Below, piece after piece: positions 8,317 through 17,169 of a stretch of 64,000 nucleotides of DNA. The notes under the pieces were generated by a model. That model worked only from the letters and a program-made list of their open reading frames with translations, was not told where the DNA came from and made no database searches. The stretch is from Hymenobacter nivis (GTDB taxonomy: Bacteria; Bacteroidota; Bacteroidia; Cytophagales; Hymenobacteraceae), in contig NZ_RCYZ01000004.1 of assembly GCF_006439025.1 (NCBI RefSeq), forward strand, positions 310,001 through 374,000, given 5' to 3'. Position numbers and translations under genes: made by a program. Positions within the stretch are counted from its first letter, which is position 1. The number at the start of each line of letters is the position of its first letter.

Positions 8317-11300
8317 ATGAAGCTATTTCCCCGGCTGGCGCTGGCCGCCACGCTCACGGCGGCGGCCCCGGCGGCCGCCCTGGCCCAGCAAACCCAGGTG
8401 TTTGCCAGCGACGAGCGGTTTTTCCAGGAAGGACTCGAACTCTTTGACCGCCAGCAGTACGGGGCCGCCCAGCTGGCCTTCCAGCAGTACCTGGCCGTGG
8501 AGCCGCGCCGCACTGGCCGCGAGGAACCCCTGGCCCGCGACCGCACCGCCGACGCCGAGTACTACGACGCCGTGAGCGGCCTCTACCTGCTGCACCCCGA
8601 CGCCGAGGGCCGCGTGCTGGCCTTTGTGGCCGCCCACCCGGCCCACCCGCGCGCTGCGGTGGCCTACTTCGAGCTGGGCAAGTTCTACTTCGACCAGCAG
8701 AACTACCCGCAGGCCGTGGCCTACTTCCAAAAGGTGGCCCCCGCCAACCTGAGCGACGCGCAGCGGGCCGAGTCCGACTTTAAGCTGGCCTACAGCTACT
8801 TCCAGCAGAAGGACTACGAGCAGGCCCGCCTGCTGTTCGACCGCAGCAAGCAGGCCCAGGGGCCCTACCGCTACGCCAGCGCCTATTACGCCGGCTACCT
8901 CGGCTACCGCGCCGGGGCCTACGCCGCCGCCCGCGCCGACCTGGCCGTGGCCGAGCAGAACGACGACTACAAGCCCGTGGTGCCGGCCATCATGACGCAG
9001 ATTTACTACAAGGAAGGCGACTACGACGGCTTGATTGCCTACGCCACGCCCCGCCTGCGCCAAACCCCGCCGCCCCAGAACGCCGACGAAATCCAGCTGC
9101 TGGTGGGCGACGCTTACTACCAGAAAACGGACTACAAGGAGGCCGTGGGCTACTACGACCAGTACGCGGCCGCCCACAAAAACAAGATTGAGCCGGCGCT
9201 GCAATACAAAATCGGCTTCGCCAACTACAAAACCGGCGACTACAAGGGCGCCATTACCAACCTGCGCGCCGTGGCCGCCCGCCGCGACACGCTGGGCCAG
9301 AACGCCGCCTACCACCTGGGCCTGAGCTACCTGCAAGCCGGCCAGAAGCCCCAGGCCGTCACCGCCTTTGAGGCCGCCCGCCAGGGCCCCGTGCAGAAGG
9401 ACGTGGCCGAAAACGCCACCCTCAAGCTCGCCCAGGTGCAGGCCGAGCTGGGCAACCAGGGCGAGGTGGTGACTGCGCTCCGCGACTTCCGCCGCAAGTT
9501 CCCGCGCTCGGCCAACCAGGCCACCGTGGACGACTTGCTGAGCACCGGCTTCCTAGCCTCCACCGACTACCCCGCGGCCATCGACTACCTCGAAGGCCTC
9601 GACGACCGGGGCCCCAAACTGAACGCCACCTACCAGCGCGTGACCTACGCCCAGGCCGCTACGTTGTACAACGCCGGGCAGTACGACCCGGCGCTGGCAT
9701 TGCTGGACAAGTCCCTGAAGTATCCGTCGGACGACGCGCTGCGGGCCGCCGCGCAGGTGCTGAAGGGTGACATTTACAGCGTGGGCCAGCGCTACCCCGA
9801 GGCCGCCACCGCCTACGCCGCCGCCGCCCGCACCGTGCGCCAGGGCGGCGTGAGCCCCGAGGAAGTGGCCTTCGAGCAGCGCGCCCGCTACGGCCTCGGC
9901 TACGCCTACTACAACACCAAGCAGTACGCCCAGGCCCGGCCCCAGTTCCAGGCCTACCTGGCGGCCGACGACGCCAGCAAAACCCGCGACGCTAACTACT
10001 ACGACGCCACCCTGCGCCTGGCCGACCTCAGCTACGTGGCCAAAAGCTACGCCCCCGCGCTGGCTGGCTACGACAAGGTGATTCAGGCCAACGCCTCCGA
10101 CAAGGACTACGCCTACTACCAGAAGGGCGTGACGCTGGGCCAGATGGGCCGCCGCGCCGAGGCCGACCAGACCCTGGCCACGCTGCTGCGCACCAGCCCC
10201 ACCTCGCGCTACGCCGAGCAGGCCGCCTTCCAGCAGGCCCAGCTGGCGTTTGAAGCCGGCGACTACCAGCCGGCGGTGGACGGCTTCACGAAGCTCATCA
10301 GCGGCCGGCCCACCAGCCCGCTCGTGCCCCAGGCCCTGCAAAAGCGGGGCGTGGCCTACGCCAACTTGCAGCAGCAGGACGCCGCCGTGGCCGATTTCCG
10401 CCGCGTGCTGACGGACTTCCCGCGCTCCGACGCCGCCAACCAGGCCATCTACAGCTTGCAGGAAAGCTTGGCCGCGCAGGGCAAAACGGAGGACTTCGAC
10501 GGGGCCCTGGCTGCCTTCAAGGCCCAGAACCCCGACAGCAAGGCCACCGAAAGCGTGGAGCTGGAGGCCGCCAAGTCGCTGTACCTGGCCGAGAAGTATC
10601 CCCAGGCCATCCAGCGCCTGGAAGGCTTCCTCAAGCAGTACCCCGACAACGCCCTGGGCGCCAACGCCCGCTACTACCTGGCCGACTCGTACCTGAAAAC
10701 CGGCAACAAGGCCGAGGCCCTGCCGCGCCTGCGCGCCGTGGTGACGGAGAACAAGAGCGAGTTTGTGAACAGGGCCCTGGGCCGCGCCGCCGACCTCGAC
10801 CTCGAAACCCAGAATTACCCCGAGGCCATCGAGTACTACACCCGCCTGCGCACGGCCAGCACCAACCGCCGCGAGGTGGCCAACGCCACCCTGGGCCTGC
10901 TGAAGGCCGAGTACGAAAGCGGCGACTACCCCGCCACCCGCCGCGTGGCCGAGGAGCTGCGCACCCAGGCCGGGGCCCCCGCCAGCGCCACCAACGCCGC
11001 CCTGCTCTACCTGGGCAAGGCCAGCTACCGCACCAACAACTTGGAGCAGGCCGCCACCGAGCTGGCCGCCGCCGTGGCCGCCGCCCCGGGCGACGTGGTG
11101 GGGGCTGAGGCCAACTACCTGCTGGCCGACACCCAATTCAAGCAGAAGCAGTACGACGCGGCCCTGGCCACGGCCCTGCGCAACAACAGCGACTTCGGCA
11201 ACTTCGAGCTGTGGCAGGGCCGGGCCTTCCTGCTGGTGGCCGACGTGTACGCCGCCCAGGGCGACAACTTCCAGGCCCGCGGCACGCTCAACTCCATCGT

Positions 11301-11607
11301 CGACAACAAATTCCCGGTGGCGGAAATCGTGGCCGCCGCCCGCGAGCGGCTGAAAACCCTGGGCCCCGACGACGCGGCCCCGGCGCCCGCTACGCCGGCC
11401 AAAACGGCCCCCGCCAAGCCCACCAAAGCTGCCCCAGCCAAGCCCGCATCGGCCCCCGCTAAAAGCACATCGGCCGCCCCACGCAACCCGCCCGCCGCGC
11501 CCCGCAGCGGCCTGGTGCCGGCCGCCACCCCCGCCGCCGGGGCCCCCGCCGATTCGCTGCAACGCGCCGCCCCGGCCCCCGACAGCACCAAGTCAATTAA
11601 AAATTAA
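8317..11607 (+). CDS. Large periplasmic tetratricopeptide-repeat protein
   Basis: A 1096-residue protein beginning with a signal peptide (about residues 1-23, cut near ALAQQ). The body is a long array of TPR helix pairs of the YbgF/BamD-like kind, with recurring cores such as AYSYFQQKDYEQA, ARYYLADSYLKTGN and YYNTKQYAQA. The last 70 or so residues are an Ala/Pro/Lys-rich tail ending in SIKN, coded by the left arm of a 7-nt-word hairpin. It is the first gene of a cluster with an outer-membrane barrel, an HU-SPOR protein and ExbB/ExbD/TonB, so a scaffold role in the periplasm is likely. That role is inferred from context. Confidence 0.85.
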   Translation: MKLFPRLALAATLTAAAPAAALAQQTQVFASDERFFQEGLELFDRQQYGAAQLAFQQYLAVEPRRTGREEPLARDRTADAEYYDAVSGLYLLHPDAEGRVLAFVAAHPAHPRAAVAYFELGKFYFDQQNYPQAVAYFQKVAPANLSDAQRAESDFKLAYSYFQQKDYEQARLLFDRSKQAQGPYRYASAYYAGYLGYRAGAYAAARADLAVAEQNDDYKPVVPAIMTQIYYKEGDYDGLIAYATPRLRQTPPPQNADEIQLLVGDAYYQKTDYKEAVGYYDQYAAAHKNKIEPALQYKIGFANYKTGDYKGAITNLRAVAARRDTLGQNAAYHLGLSYLQAGQKPQAVTAFEAARQGPVQKDVAENATLKLAQVQAELGNQGEVVTALRDFRRKFPRSANQATVDDLLSTGFLASTDYPAAIDYLEGLDDRGPKLNATYQRVTYAQAATLYNAGQYDPALALLDKSLKYPSDDALRAAAQVLKGDIYSVGQRYPEAATAYAAAARTVRQGGVSPEEVAFEQRARYGLGYAYYNTKQYAQARPQFQAYLAADDASKTRDANYYDATLRLADLSYVAKSYAPALAGYDKVIQANASDKDYAYYQKGVTLGQMGRRAEADQTLATLLRTSPTSRYAEQAAFQQAQLAFEAGDYQPAVDGFTKLISGRPTSPLVPQALQKRGVAYANLQQQDAAVADFRRVLTDFPRSDAANQAIYSLQESLAAQGKTEDFDGALAAFKAQNPDSKATESVELEAAKSLYLAEKYPQAIQRLEGFLKQYPDNALGANARYYLADSYLKTGNKAEALPRLRAVVTENKSEFVNRALGRAADLDLETQNYPEAIEYYTRLRTASTNRREVANATLGLLKAEYESGDYPATRRVAEELRTQAGAPASATNAALLYLGKASYRTNNLEQAATELAAAVAAAPGDVVGAEANYLLADTQFKQKQYDAALATALRNNSDFGNFELWQGRAFLLVADVYAAQGDNFQARGTLNSIVDNKFPVAEIVAAARERLKTLGPDDAAPAPATPAKTAPAKPTKAAPAKPASAPAKSTSAAPRNPPAAPRSGLVPAATPAAGAPADSLQRAAPAPDSTKSIKN

Positions 11608-11756
11608 AAAGGACGAATTAAAAATTGAGCTTCGCCTGTCCGCCTTCCCCCGGCCATTCGGCCCCTTGAAACGCGGTGCGCGCTGGGCGAAACGGCCCTT
11701 TAGTAGGGCCCCCAGACTGCTCAACTTTTGATTTTTAATTCATCCTTTTTAATTAA
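11595..11756. repeat. 7-nt-word hairpin between the TPR and barrel genes
   Basis: The left arm (11595-11629) is five heptamers, mostly AATTAAA; the right arm (11722-11756) is five complementary-type heptamers such as TAATTCA and TAATTAA. The arms are far AT-richer than the flanks. The left arm contains the stop codon of the TPR gene (11605-11607), and the right arm ends 25 bases before the barrel's ATG. The loop of about 92 bases is GC-rich. Confidence 0.75.
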
Positions 11757-11781
11757 AAAATTTCTGCTTACTTCCTTGTTA

Positions 11782-13494
11782 ATGAAGCATATTACCACCC
11801 ATCGTTCACGCTGCGCAGTAGGAGCGGGGCTGCTGCTGGCCGCGGCCGGGGCCCTGCCCGCCCAGGCCCAGGGTACCAAACCCCGCAAGGGCGGCACCAT
11901 TCAGGAAGCGGAGATTGAGATTGTGAAGGACCGCGTGAACGAGCTGGGCACGGCCCCGCGCAACTTCGACAAGGTGGCGGTGCCCGCCCCGCCCAAATCG
12001 GCGGCCGCCCCGGCCTACACCTTTCCCGATTTCCGGCTGCCGCCCGACCGCCTCGTGCCCTCGGTGCAGGTGCTCACCATTAAGCAAGAGGAGCTGACGC
12101 CCCTCACCGGCAACTACCTTAAGGCGGGCATCGGCAACTACGGCACGTTCTACGGCCGCGCCTACCTGCACAGCGCCCGCAGCACCGACCACAGCTACGG
12201 CCTCGACGTCAAGCACATCAACTCCCTGAACGGGCCCGTGGACGGCAAAAACTCGGGCGTGTCGCAGACCAGCGCCGCCCTCACCGGCGAAATCTACCGC
12301 GGCAACGCGGCCTTCGGCGGGGCCCTGGATGTGAGCCGCGAGCGCTACAACTTCTACGGCTACACCGGGCCGGCCACCTCGCCCGTGCCCCAGCCCACGC
12401 CCGACGCCGGCGACATTAAGCAGGTATTCTCGCGCTTTGGGGCCCGGGCCTACGCCCGCAACCAGGCCCCCGGCGCCGCCCTGCAATACGACCTGGGCGT
12501 GGGCTATAAGTACTGGAACGACCATTTTTCGGCCTCCGAAAGCAACGTGCTGCTGAACGCCAAGCTGGGCTACGCCCTGAGCGACAACAGCCGCTTCGTG
12601 CTCAACGGCGACGCCTCCTTCATCACCGACAAGGACTCGGCCACCCGCTCGCGCAACTTCGTGCAGGTGACGCCGGCCTACGAGGTGAAGCGCGACCGCC
12701 TGAACCTGGCCCTGGGCCTCACCCTGGGCTACTCCTCCGACCTGCTCAACGGCGTGAGCCGCGGGGCCGTGTACCCGGCCATCCGGGTGGGCTACGCCGT
12801 GGTGCCCGAGCAGCTCACCGTGTACGGGGGCCTGGGCGGGGCCATCCAACGGGTCACGCGCAACGACATCACCGCCGAAAACCCCTGGCTGAACCGCAAC
12901 GTGTTCGTGGCCGACACCCGCCGGGGCCCCACCGTGTACGCGGGCTTTACCGCCGCCCCGGCCCGCGGCCTGGCCCTGAACGGCCGCGTCACCTTCAGCC
13001 GCGACAAGAACCTGTATTTCTACCTCAACGACCCCCTGCACCAGGACAAGTTCAACCTGGTGTACGATGCTGAGGGCACCACCAACGTGAACGTGCACGC
13101 CGAGGCCTCGTACGGCACGGGCGAGAAGTTCCGCCTCGGGGCCCGGGCCGACTACAACCGCTACGGCACCCGGGCGCTGGCCCAGCCCTACGGCCGGCCC
13201 GAGTTCCAGGCCACCGTGTTCGGCACCTACAACGCCACCGACAAGCTGTTGCTGGGCGTCGAAACCTACTTCTACTCGGCCAGCTACGGCATCAGCTACG
13301 TCAACCAAGTGGCCGATTTTCTGCGCGCCACGTCCCCGATTTACGACCTCAACCTGCGCGCCGATTACCGCGTTACGTCAAATTTATCCATCTTTGCAAT
13401 GGGTAACAACCTCGCCAACCGCCAATATCAGCGGTTTTACCGCTACCCCGTTAAGGGAATCAACATCATCGGCGGGGTGACTTACACGTTTTAA
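11782..13494 (+). CDS. Outer-membrane beta-barrel protein (TonB-dependent-receptor-like)
   Basis: A 570-residue protein started at ATG 11782 (MKHITTHRSR); an in-frame ATG at 11728 lies inside the upstream hairpin and would bury the signal peptide. The signal peptide ends near LPAQAQ. The rest alternates aromatic and polar residues in beta-strand fashion, with turns such as GNYLKAGIGNYGTFYGRAY, and ends in GGVTYTF, the terminal aromatic typical of outer-membrane barrels. No plug domain or TonB box is evident, so it may be a barrel without a canonical plug. It sits between the TPR and HU-SPOR genes and upstream of ExbB/ExbD/TonB, suggesting a joint envelope function. Confidence 0.8.
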   Translation: MKHITTHRSRCAVGAGLLLAAAGALPAQAQGTKPRKGGTIQEAEIEIVKDRVNELGTAPRNFDKVAVPAPPKSAAAPAYTFPDFRLPPDRLVPSVQVLTIKQEELTPLTGNYLKAGIGNYGTFYGRAYLHSARSTDHSYGLDVKHINSLNGPVDGKNSGVSQTSAALTGEIYRGNAAFGGALDVSRERYNFYGYTGPATSPVPQPTPDAGDIKQVFSRFGARAYARNQAPGAALQYDLGVGYKYWNDHFSASESNVLLNAKLGYALSDNSRFVLNGDASFITDKDSATRSRNFVQVTPAYEVKRDRLNLALGLTLGYSSDLLNGVSRGAVYPAIRVGYAVVPEQLTVYGGLGGAIQRVTRNDITAENPWLNRNVFVADTRRGPTVYAGFTAAPARGLALNGRVTFSRDKNLYFYLNDPLHQDKFNLVYDAEGTTNVNVHAEASYGTGEKFRLGARADYNRYGTRALAQPYGRPEFQATVFGTYNATDKLLLGVETYFYSASYGISYVNQVADFLRATSPIYDLNLRADYRVTSNLSIFAMGNNLANRQYQRFYRYPVKGINIIGGVTYTF

Positions 13495-13620
13495 AGATTT
13501 AATTGTTGCTGGTTGAATTGTTGATTGTGAAGCGCTTACTGCCGGGGGTTAACGCCCCGCGCCGGTAGGCTTAGCTGAGCCGCCAACCCTTGCCTCGCTG
13601 CCCCCCCAACGCCACTCTCT

Positions 13621-14820
13621 ATGCACCTTGCCGACCACATCCGCCCCCTGCTCCGCGACCACGACTGCGTGATTATTCCGGATTTTGGGGGCCTCGTGGC
13701 CGATGCCGTGCCGGCCCGCATGCAGGCCAACCGCCATTCTGTGAGCCCACCTGCCCGCCTGGTGGCCTTCAACCAAGCCCTTACCCGCAACGACGGCCTC
13801 CTCGTGGACGCCCTGGCCCAGCATTTGGGCGTGCCCGCCGTGCAGGCCCGCGAGGCCCTGCGCGCTGCCGTGGCCGGCCTGCAGCACGACTTGGACGCCA
13901 CCAGCCGCACCGAGCTGCCCGGCATTGGCGTGTTCCGCCGGGCCGCCGGCCGCGGCCTTTCGTTCGAGTACACCGGCACCGATACCCTGCTGCCCGCCGC
14001 CTACGGCCTGCCCGAGCTGGCGGCCCGGCCGGTGCGCGCCGCTGCCCGCACCGGGGCCCGGGCCCCGCAGGCGCTGCCCGCCCCGCGCCTGCACCCGGCC
14101 CGGCCCACCCGCCGCCGCATCTTCAGCTACTCGGCCATCGGCTTGGTGGCTGGGCTGGTGGTGTCGGCCAACTACCTCTTTGCCCTGCACGCTGGCTACC
14201 TGCCCGTGGCCTGGCAAGACCGCCTTCCCCTGTGGGCCGACTCCCGCCCCGCCACCCCGGGGCCCCAACAGGCCGGCCTGGCCCGCCAAACCTGGAGCGC
14301 CGCGGCCCCCGTGGCCTTGGTAGTGCCCACCGAAGAGGCCCCCAGCCTGCTCGATGAAGCCAATGCGCTGGCCGCCGCTGCTCCCGCCGCCGCGCCTGTG
14401 GCGAAAATTGTAACCGCACCCGTGGCGGCTACCAAGCCTACCGCGCTGGTGATCAAGCCCGCCGCGCCGGTAGCCAAGCCCGTGGCAGCCGTAGCTAAGC
14501 CGGCCGCTGTAGCCGTGGCCAAGGCCGCGCCTGCGGTGGCTAAAGCCGCACCCGCGGCGCTCAGCACTACAATTAATGCGCCCACGGGCCGTTACTTCAT
14601 TGTGGGCGGTAGCTTCCGCACGCTGGCGGCGGCGCAGGTGCAGCGGCAGGCGCTGGCCAAGTTGGGCCACCGCTCGCGCGTGGTGCTGCCCCGCTACAGC
14701 GGCCACAAAATCAAGGTATCCATCGATGACTACGCCGACAAGCTGACGGCCGAGCGCGAGGCGCAGCGCATGCGCACCCAAACCCACCTGGGGAAAGACC
14801 TCTGGGTGCTAGCTAATTAA
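13621..14820 (+). CDS. Tandem HU-CCDC81-type and SPOR domain inner-membrane protein
   Basis: A 399-residue protein. Residues 1 to about 60 (DHDCVIIPDFGGLVAD, then AFNQALTRNDGLL) match the first HU-like CCDC81-type domain of Bacteroidota, and about 65-140 (LPGIGVFRRAAGRG) the second. A single membrane helix follows near residues 163-187 (IFSYSAIGLVAGLVVSANYL), then an Ala/Pro/Val/Lys-rich linker. The C-terminal 75 residues (GRYFIVGGSFRTLAAAQVQ) are a SPOR domain, which binds denuded septal peptidoglycan. This architecture suggests a link between a cytoplasmic DNA-binding-like module and the septal wall; the role is inferred. It is 24 bases ahead of exbB. Confidence 0.85.
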   Translation: MHLADHIRPLLRDHDCVIIPDFGGLVADAVPARMQANRHSVSPPARLVAFNQALTRNDGLLVDALAQHLGVPAVQAREALRAAVAGLQHDLDATSRTELPGIGVFRRAAGRGLSFEYTGTDTLLPAAYGLPELAARPVRAAARTGARAPQALPAPRLHPARPTRRRIFSYSAIGLVAGLVVSANYLFALHAGYLPVAWQDRLPLWADSRPATPGPQQAGLARQTWSAAAPVALVVPTEEAPSLLDEANALAAAAPAAAPVAKIVTAPVAATKPTALVIKPAAPVAKPVAAVAKPAAVAVAKAAPAVAKAAPAALSTTINAPTGRYFIVGGSFRTLAAAQVQRQALAKLGHRSRVVLPRYSGHKIKVSIDDYADKLTAEREAQRMRTQTHLGKDLWVLAN

Positions 14821-14843
14821 GGCTACAAAGCTACTTTCTCCGA

Positions 14844-15551
14844 ATGTCCATTTTCCTGTTGCAGGTTACCAACGCGGCGGTTTCAGCCGCACCCGATTCC
14901 GTGAACGCGGCCGTGAACGCCGCCAACCAAGCCGACGGTGGGCTCTCGCTCATCGACCTTATTCTAAAGGGCGGCTGGATCATGCTGCCCTTGTTCATTC
15001 TGCTCTTCGTCTCGGTTTACATCATTCTGGAGCGGTACCTCACCATCCGTAAGGCGGGGGGGCAGCCCGAGTCGTTCATGAACGGCATCCGGGCCCTGAT
15101 GGTGAAGGGCGACATCCAGGGGGCCAAGCTGCTGTGCGCCCAGAACCCCTCGCCGCTGGCCCGCATGGTCGAGAAAGGCCTGCGCCGCCTGGGCCTGCCG
15201 CTCACCGAAATCGAAGCCAGCGTGGAAAACGTGGGCAAGATTGAAATTGCGCGCCTCGAAAAGAACATCAACATCCTGGGCATCATCGCTGGCATCGCAC
15301 CCATGCTGGGCTTCGTGGGTACTATCATCGGCGTAATCAAGATTTTCTACGCCATCAACGCCACCGGCGACTTCGGCATTGCCCAGATTGCCGGGGGCCT
15401 TTACACCAAGATGGTGACCTCCGCGGCCGGCCTCATCGTGGGCATCATCGCCCACGCCGGCTACCACTGGCTCAGCATCCTGGTCGAGCGCATGGTGTTC
15501 CGCATGGAAAACTCGGCCATCGAGTTCATGGACATCTTGCAGGACAATTAG
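14844..15551 (+). CDS. exbB: MotA/TolQ/ExbB proton channel family protein
   Basis: A 235-residue inner-membrane protein with the three-helix ExbB/TolQ plan: TM1 near residues 45-65 (WIMLPLFILLFVSVYIILER), a cytoplasmic domain, and two further helices after about residue 135 (NILGIIAGIAPMLGFVGTIIGV and MVTSAAGLIVGIIAHAGYHW). The GFVGT segment is part of the conserved channel lining. With ExbD it converts proton flow into work on TonB. It lies in the order HU-SPOR, exbB, exbD, tonB. Its stop codon is the first base of the left arm of an 8-nt-word hairpin. Confidence 0.93.
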   Translation: MSIFLLQVTNAAVSAAPDSVNAAVNAANQADGGLSLIDLILKGGWIMLPLFILLFVSVYIILERYLTIRKAGGQPESFMNGIRALMVKGDIQGAKLLCAQNPSPLARMVEKGLRRLGLPLTEIEASVENVGKIEIARLEKNINILGIIAGIAPMLGFVGTIIGVIKIFYAINATGDFGIAQIAGGLYTKMVTSAAGLIVGIIAHAGYHWLSILVERMVFRMENSAIEFMDILQDN

Positions 15552-15655
15552 TGAATGAGTGAACGAGCGAATGAAGGAGGTTTTCGTTTCCAGCGTCACC
15601 TCGCTTATTGGCTCTTATACAACTCACTCATTCGCTCATTCACCCATTCACCGCA
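15551..15655. repeat. 8-nt-word hairpin filling the exbB-exbD gap
   Basis: The left arm 15551-15574 is three octamers (GTGAATGA type) and the right arm 15628-15651 pairs with it at 22 of 24 positions. The arm begins on the last base of the exbB stop and ends three bases before the exbD ATG. An AAGGAGG Shine-Dalgarno-like sequence (15574-15580) sits at the edge of the loop. Confidence 0.8.
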
Positions 15656-16071
15656 TGAACCTCTCCCGCCGCCATCGCCTGACCTCGCACGTCGAAACGG
15701 GGTCGATGAACGACATCATGTTTTTCCTGATGCTGTTCTTCCTCATCGTCAGCACGATGGTGAACCCGAACGTCATCAAGTTGCTGCTGCCCAGCGCCAA
15801 GAGTAGCAAGCAGGTGATGAAGCAGCCCATCACCGTATCGGTGGACGCCGCGGGGGCCTACTTCGTGAATAAAAAGCCGGTGCAGCCCACCGAGCTGGAA
15901 ACCGAGCTGACGGCCCTCATCGGCCAAAACAACCTCGACACGCCCACCGTGGTGCTGCGCGTCGATGCCTCGCAAAACGTGCAGAAGCTGGTGGATATCC
16001 TCGAAATCGGGAACCGTTTGAAGATCAAAATGGTCATGGCCACCCAGGCCCAGCAGGCGGCCGGTAAGTAA
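15655..16071 (+). CDS. exbD: ExbD/TolR biopolymer transport protein
   Basis: A 138-residue protein from ATG 15655 (MNLSRRHRL). The open frame continues upstream to 15559 but only through the hairpin. It has one N-terminal membrane helix carrying the essential aspartate in GSMNDIMFFLMLFFLIV (about residues 17-33), then a periplasmic domain ending in a helix (VQKLVDILEIGNRLKIKMVMAT). It partners ExbB, supplying the proton-carrying residue of the motor. Positioned between exbB and tonB. Confidence 0.93.
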   Translation: MNLSRRHRLTSHVETGSMNDIMFFLMLFFLIVSTMVNPNVIKLLLPSAKSSKQVMKQPITVSVDAAGAYFVNKKPVQPTELETELTALIGQNNLDTPTVVLRVDASQNVQKLVDILEIGNRLKIKMVMATQAQQAAGK

Positions 16072-16082
16072 GGTTTTCTCTA

Positions 16083-16167
16083 AGCTGTTAGCTTATAGCC
16101 GTTAGCTCACGTTTGAGTATCAGCAATAAAAAAGCTAACGGCTAATAGCTATAAGCTAACAGCTCAA
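16083..16167. repeat. 7-nt-word hairpin filling the exbD-tonB gap
   Basis: The left arm 16084-16107 has heptamers like GCTGTTA and GCCGTTA; the right arm 16133-16164 has AGCTAAC, AGCTATA and similar. The right arm carries exactly one extra 7-nt unit, so the stem pairs with a 7-base bulge. It begins 12 bases after the exbD stop and ends 7 bases before the tonB ATG. Confidence 0.8.
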
Positions 16168-16171
16168 TAAA

Positions 16172-17086
16172 ATGGCTCTCGACTATCCCGAACAGCACCG
16201 CCGCGAGGCCCTGATTGGTACCGTGGCCATCCACGTGGCCTTGGTGCTGCTGTGCCTGTTCACCGTGTTTAAGGGCCCCGACCCGCCGCTCGACGAGATG
16301 GCCACGCCCGGCGGGGGCGGGGTAGAGCTTAACTACGGCATAGACGCCGCCGGCAGCGGCGACGTGCAAACCACAGCCACGGCCAACGCTTCGCCCAACC
16401 GCGCCGACAGCCGCCCGCCCGCCGCCGCCCCCGAGCCCCGGCCCGTTACGGCCGTGGCCCAGGCTACGCCCACGCCCCCGGCCGCTGAGAAGCTCATCAC
16501 CAGCGAGGCCGAGGAAAGCCCTGTGACAGCCCCCGTGGTGGCTACGCCCGCGCCGCCCAAGGAGGAAGTGAAGGAAGTACCCAAGCCAGCCCGCAAGGTG
16601 GCCGTCACGTTTTCGCCCAAGGGCACGGCCACCGGCGGTGGCAACGGCGTGAACGGCACCAGCACCGCGCCCACCGGCAACAATAACGGCGACCGCCCCG
16701 GCACCGTGGGCGACCAAGGCGACCCCCGCGGCTCGCTCAACGCCAAATCGCTCTACGGCGGCGGCGATGGCGACGGCGGCGGTTCGGGTGGCGGCAGTGG
16801 CCGGGGCCGCGGCAACGGCGCCGGCGACGGGTTGGAAATGAGCGGCTGGGCCGCCGCGGCCGTGCCCAAGGTGGCGGCCATCGACGACAACTCGGGCATC
16901 GTGCGTTTCAAGATTAAGATCGACGAGAACGGGGAGGTGGAAGGCGTCACCAAGGTGTCGGGCAACGTATCGCCGGCCCAGGAGAAACTGTGCCGCGACG
17001 CCTTGCAAAACGCCAGCTTCCGGCGCACCAACAACGGCACCGGCGGGGCCACGGGCTTCTACACGTTCAAGATTTCGGTTCAATAA
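16172..17086 (+). CDS. tonB: Energy transducer TonB
   Basis: A 304-residue protein with a cytoplasmic N-terminus, one membrane anchor (about residues 12-32, TVAIHVALVLLCLFTVF), a long Pro/Ala/Thr- then Gly-rich periplasmic spacer, and a C-terminal TonB domain (residues about 235-304) with the pattern IVRFKIKIDENGEVEGV and LCRDALQNASF. It would pass energy from ExbB/ExbD to outer-membrane receptors. Last of the Ton genes; folC follows 83 bases later. The Gly-rich spacer is longer than in classical TonB. Confidence 0.9.
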   Translation: MALDYPEQHRREALIGTVAIHVALVLLCLFTVFKGPDPPLDEMATPGGGGVELNYGIDAAGSGDVQTTATANASPNRADSRPPAAAPEPRPVTAVAQATPTPPAAEKLITSEAEESPVTAPVVATPAPPKEEVKEVPKPARKVAVTFSPKGTATGGGNGVNGTSTAPTGNNNGDRPGTVGDQGDPRGSLNAKSLYGGGDGDGGGSGGGSGRGRGNGAGDGLEMSGWAAAAVPKVAAIDDNSGIVRFKIKIDENGEVEGVTKVSGNVSPAQEKLCRDALQNASFRRTNNGTGGATGFYTFKISVQ

Positions 17087-17169
17087 ACTAGCGGGGCCCC
17101 AGGCGCTACCACCGGCGCGGCACCCGTTGCGGGCGGCCGGCCGCCGCGCCCGGGGCCCCTTGCCACCCC

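Noticed and set aside
9553..11562. Long minus-strand open frame opposite the TPR gene
   Set aside because: Gly/Val/His-rich translation typical of the antisense of GC-rich coding DNA; the plus strand has signal peptide and TPR motifs.
11806..13308. 500-residue minus-strand frame opposite the barrel gene
   Set aside because: Low-complexity antisense shadow; no domain.
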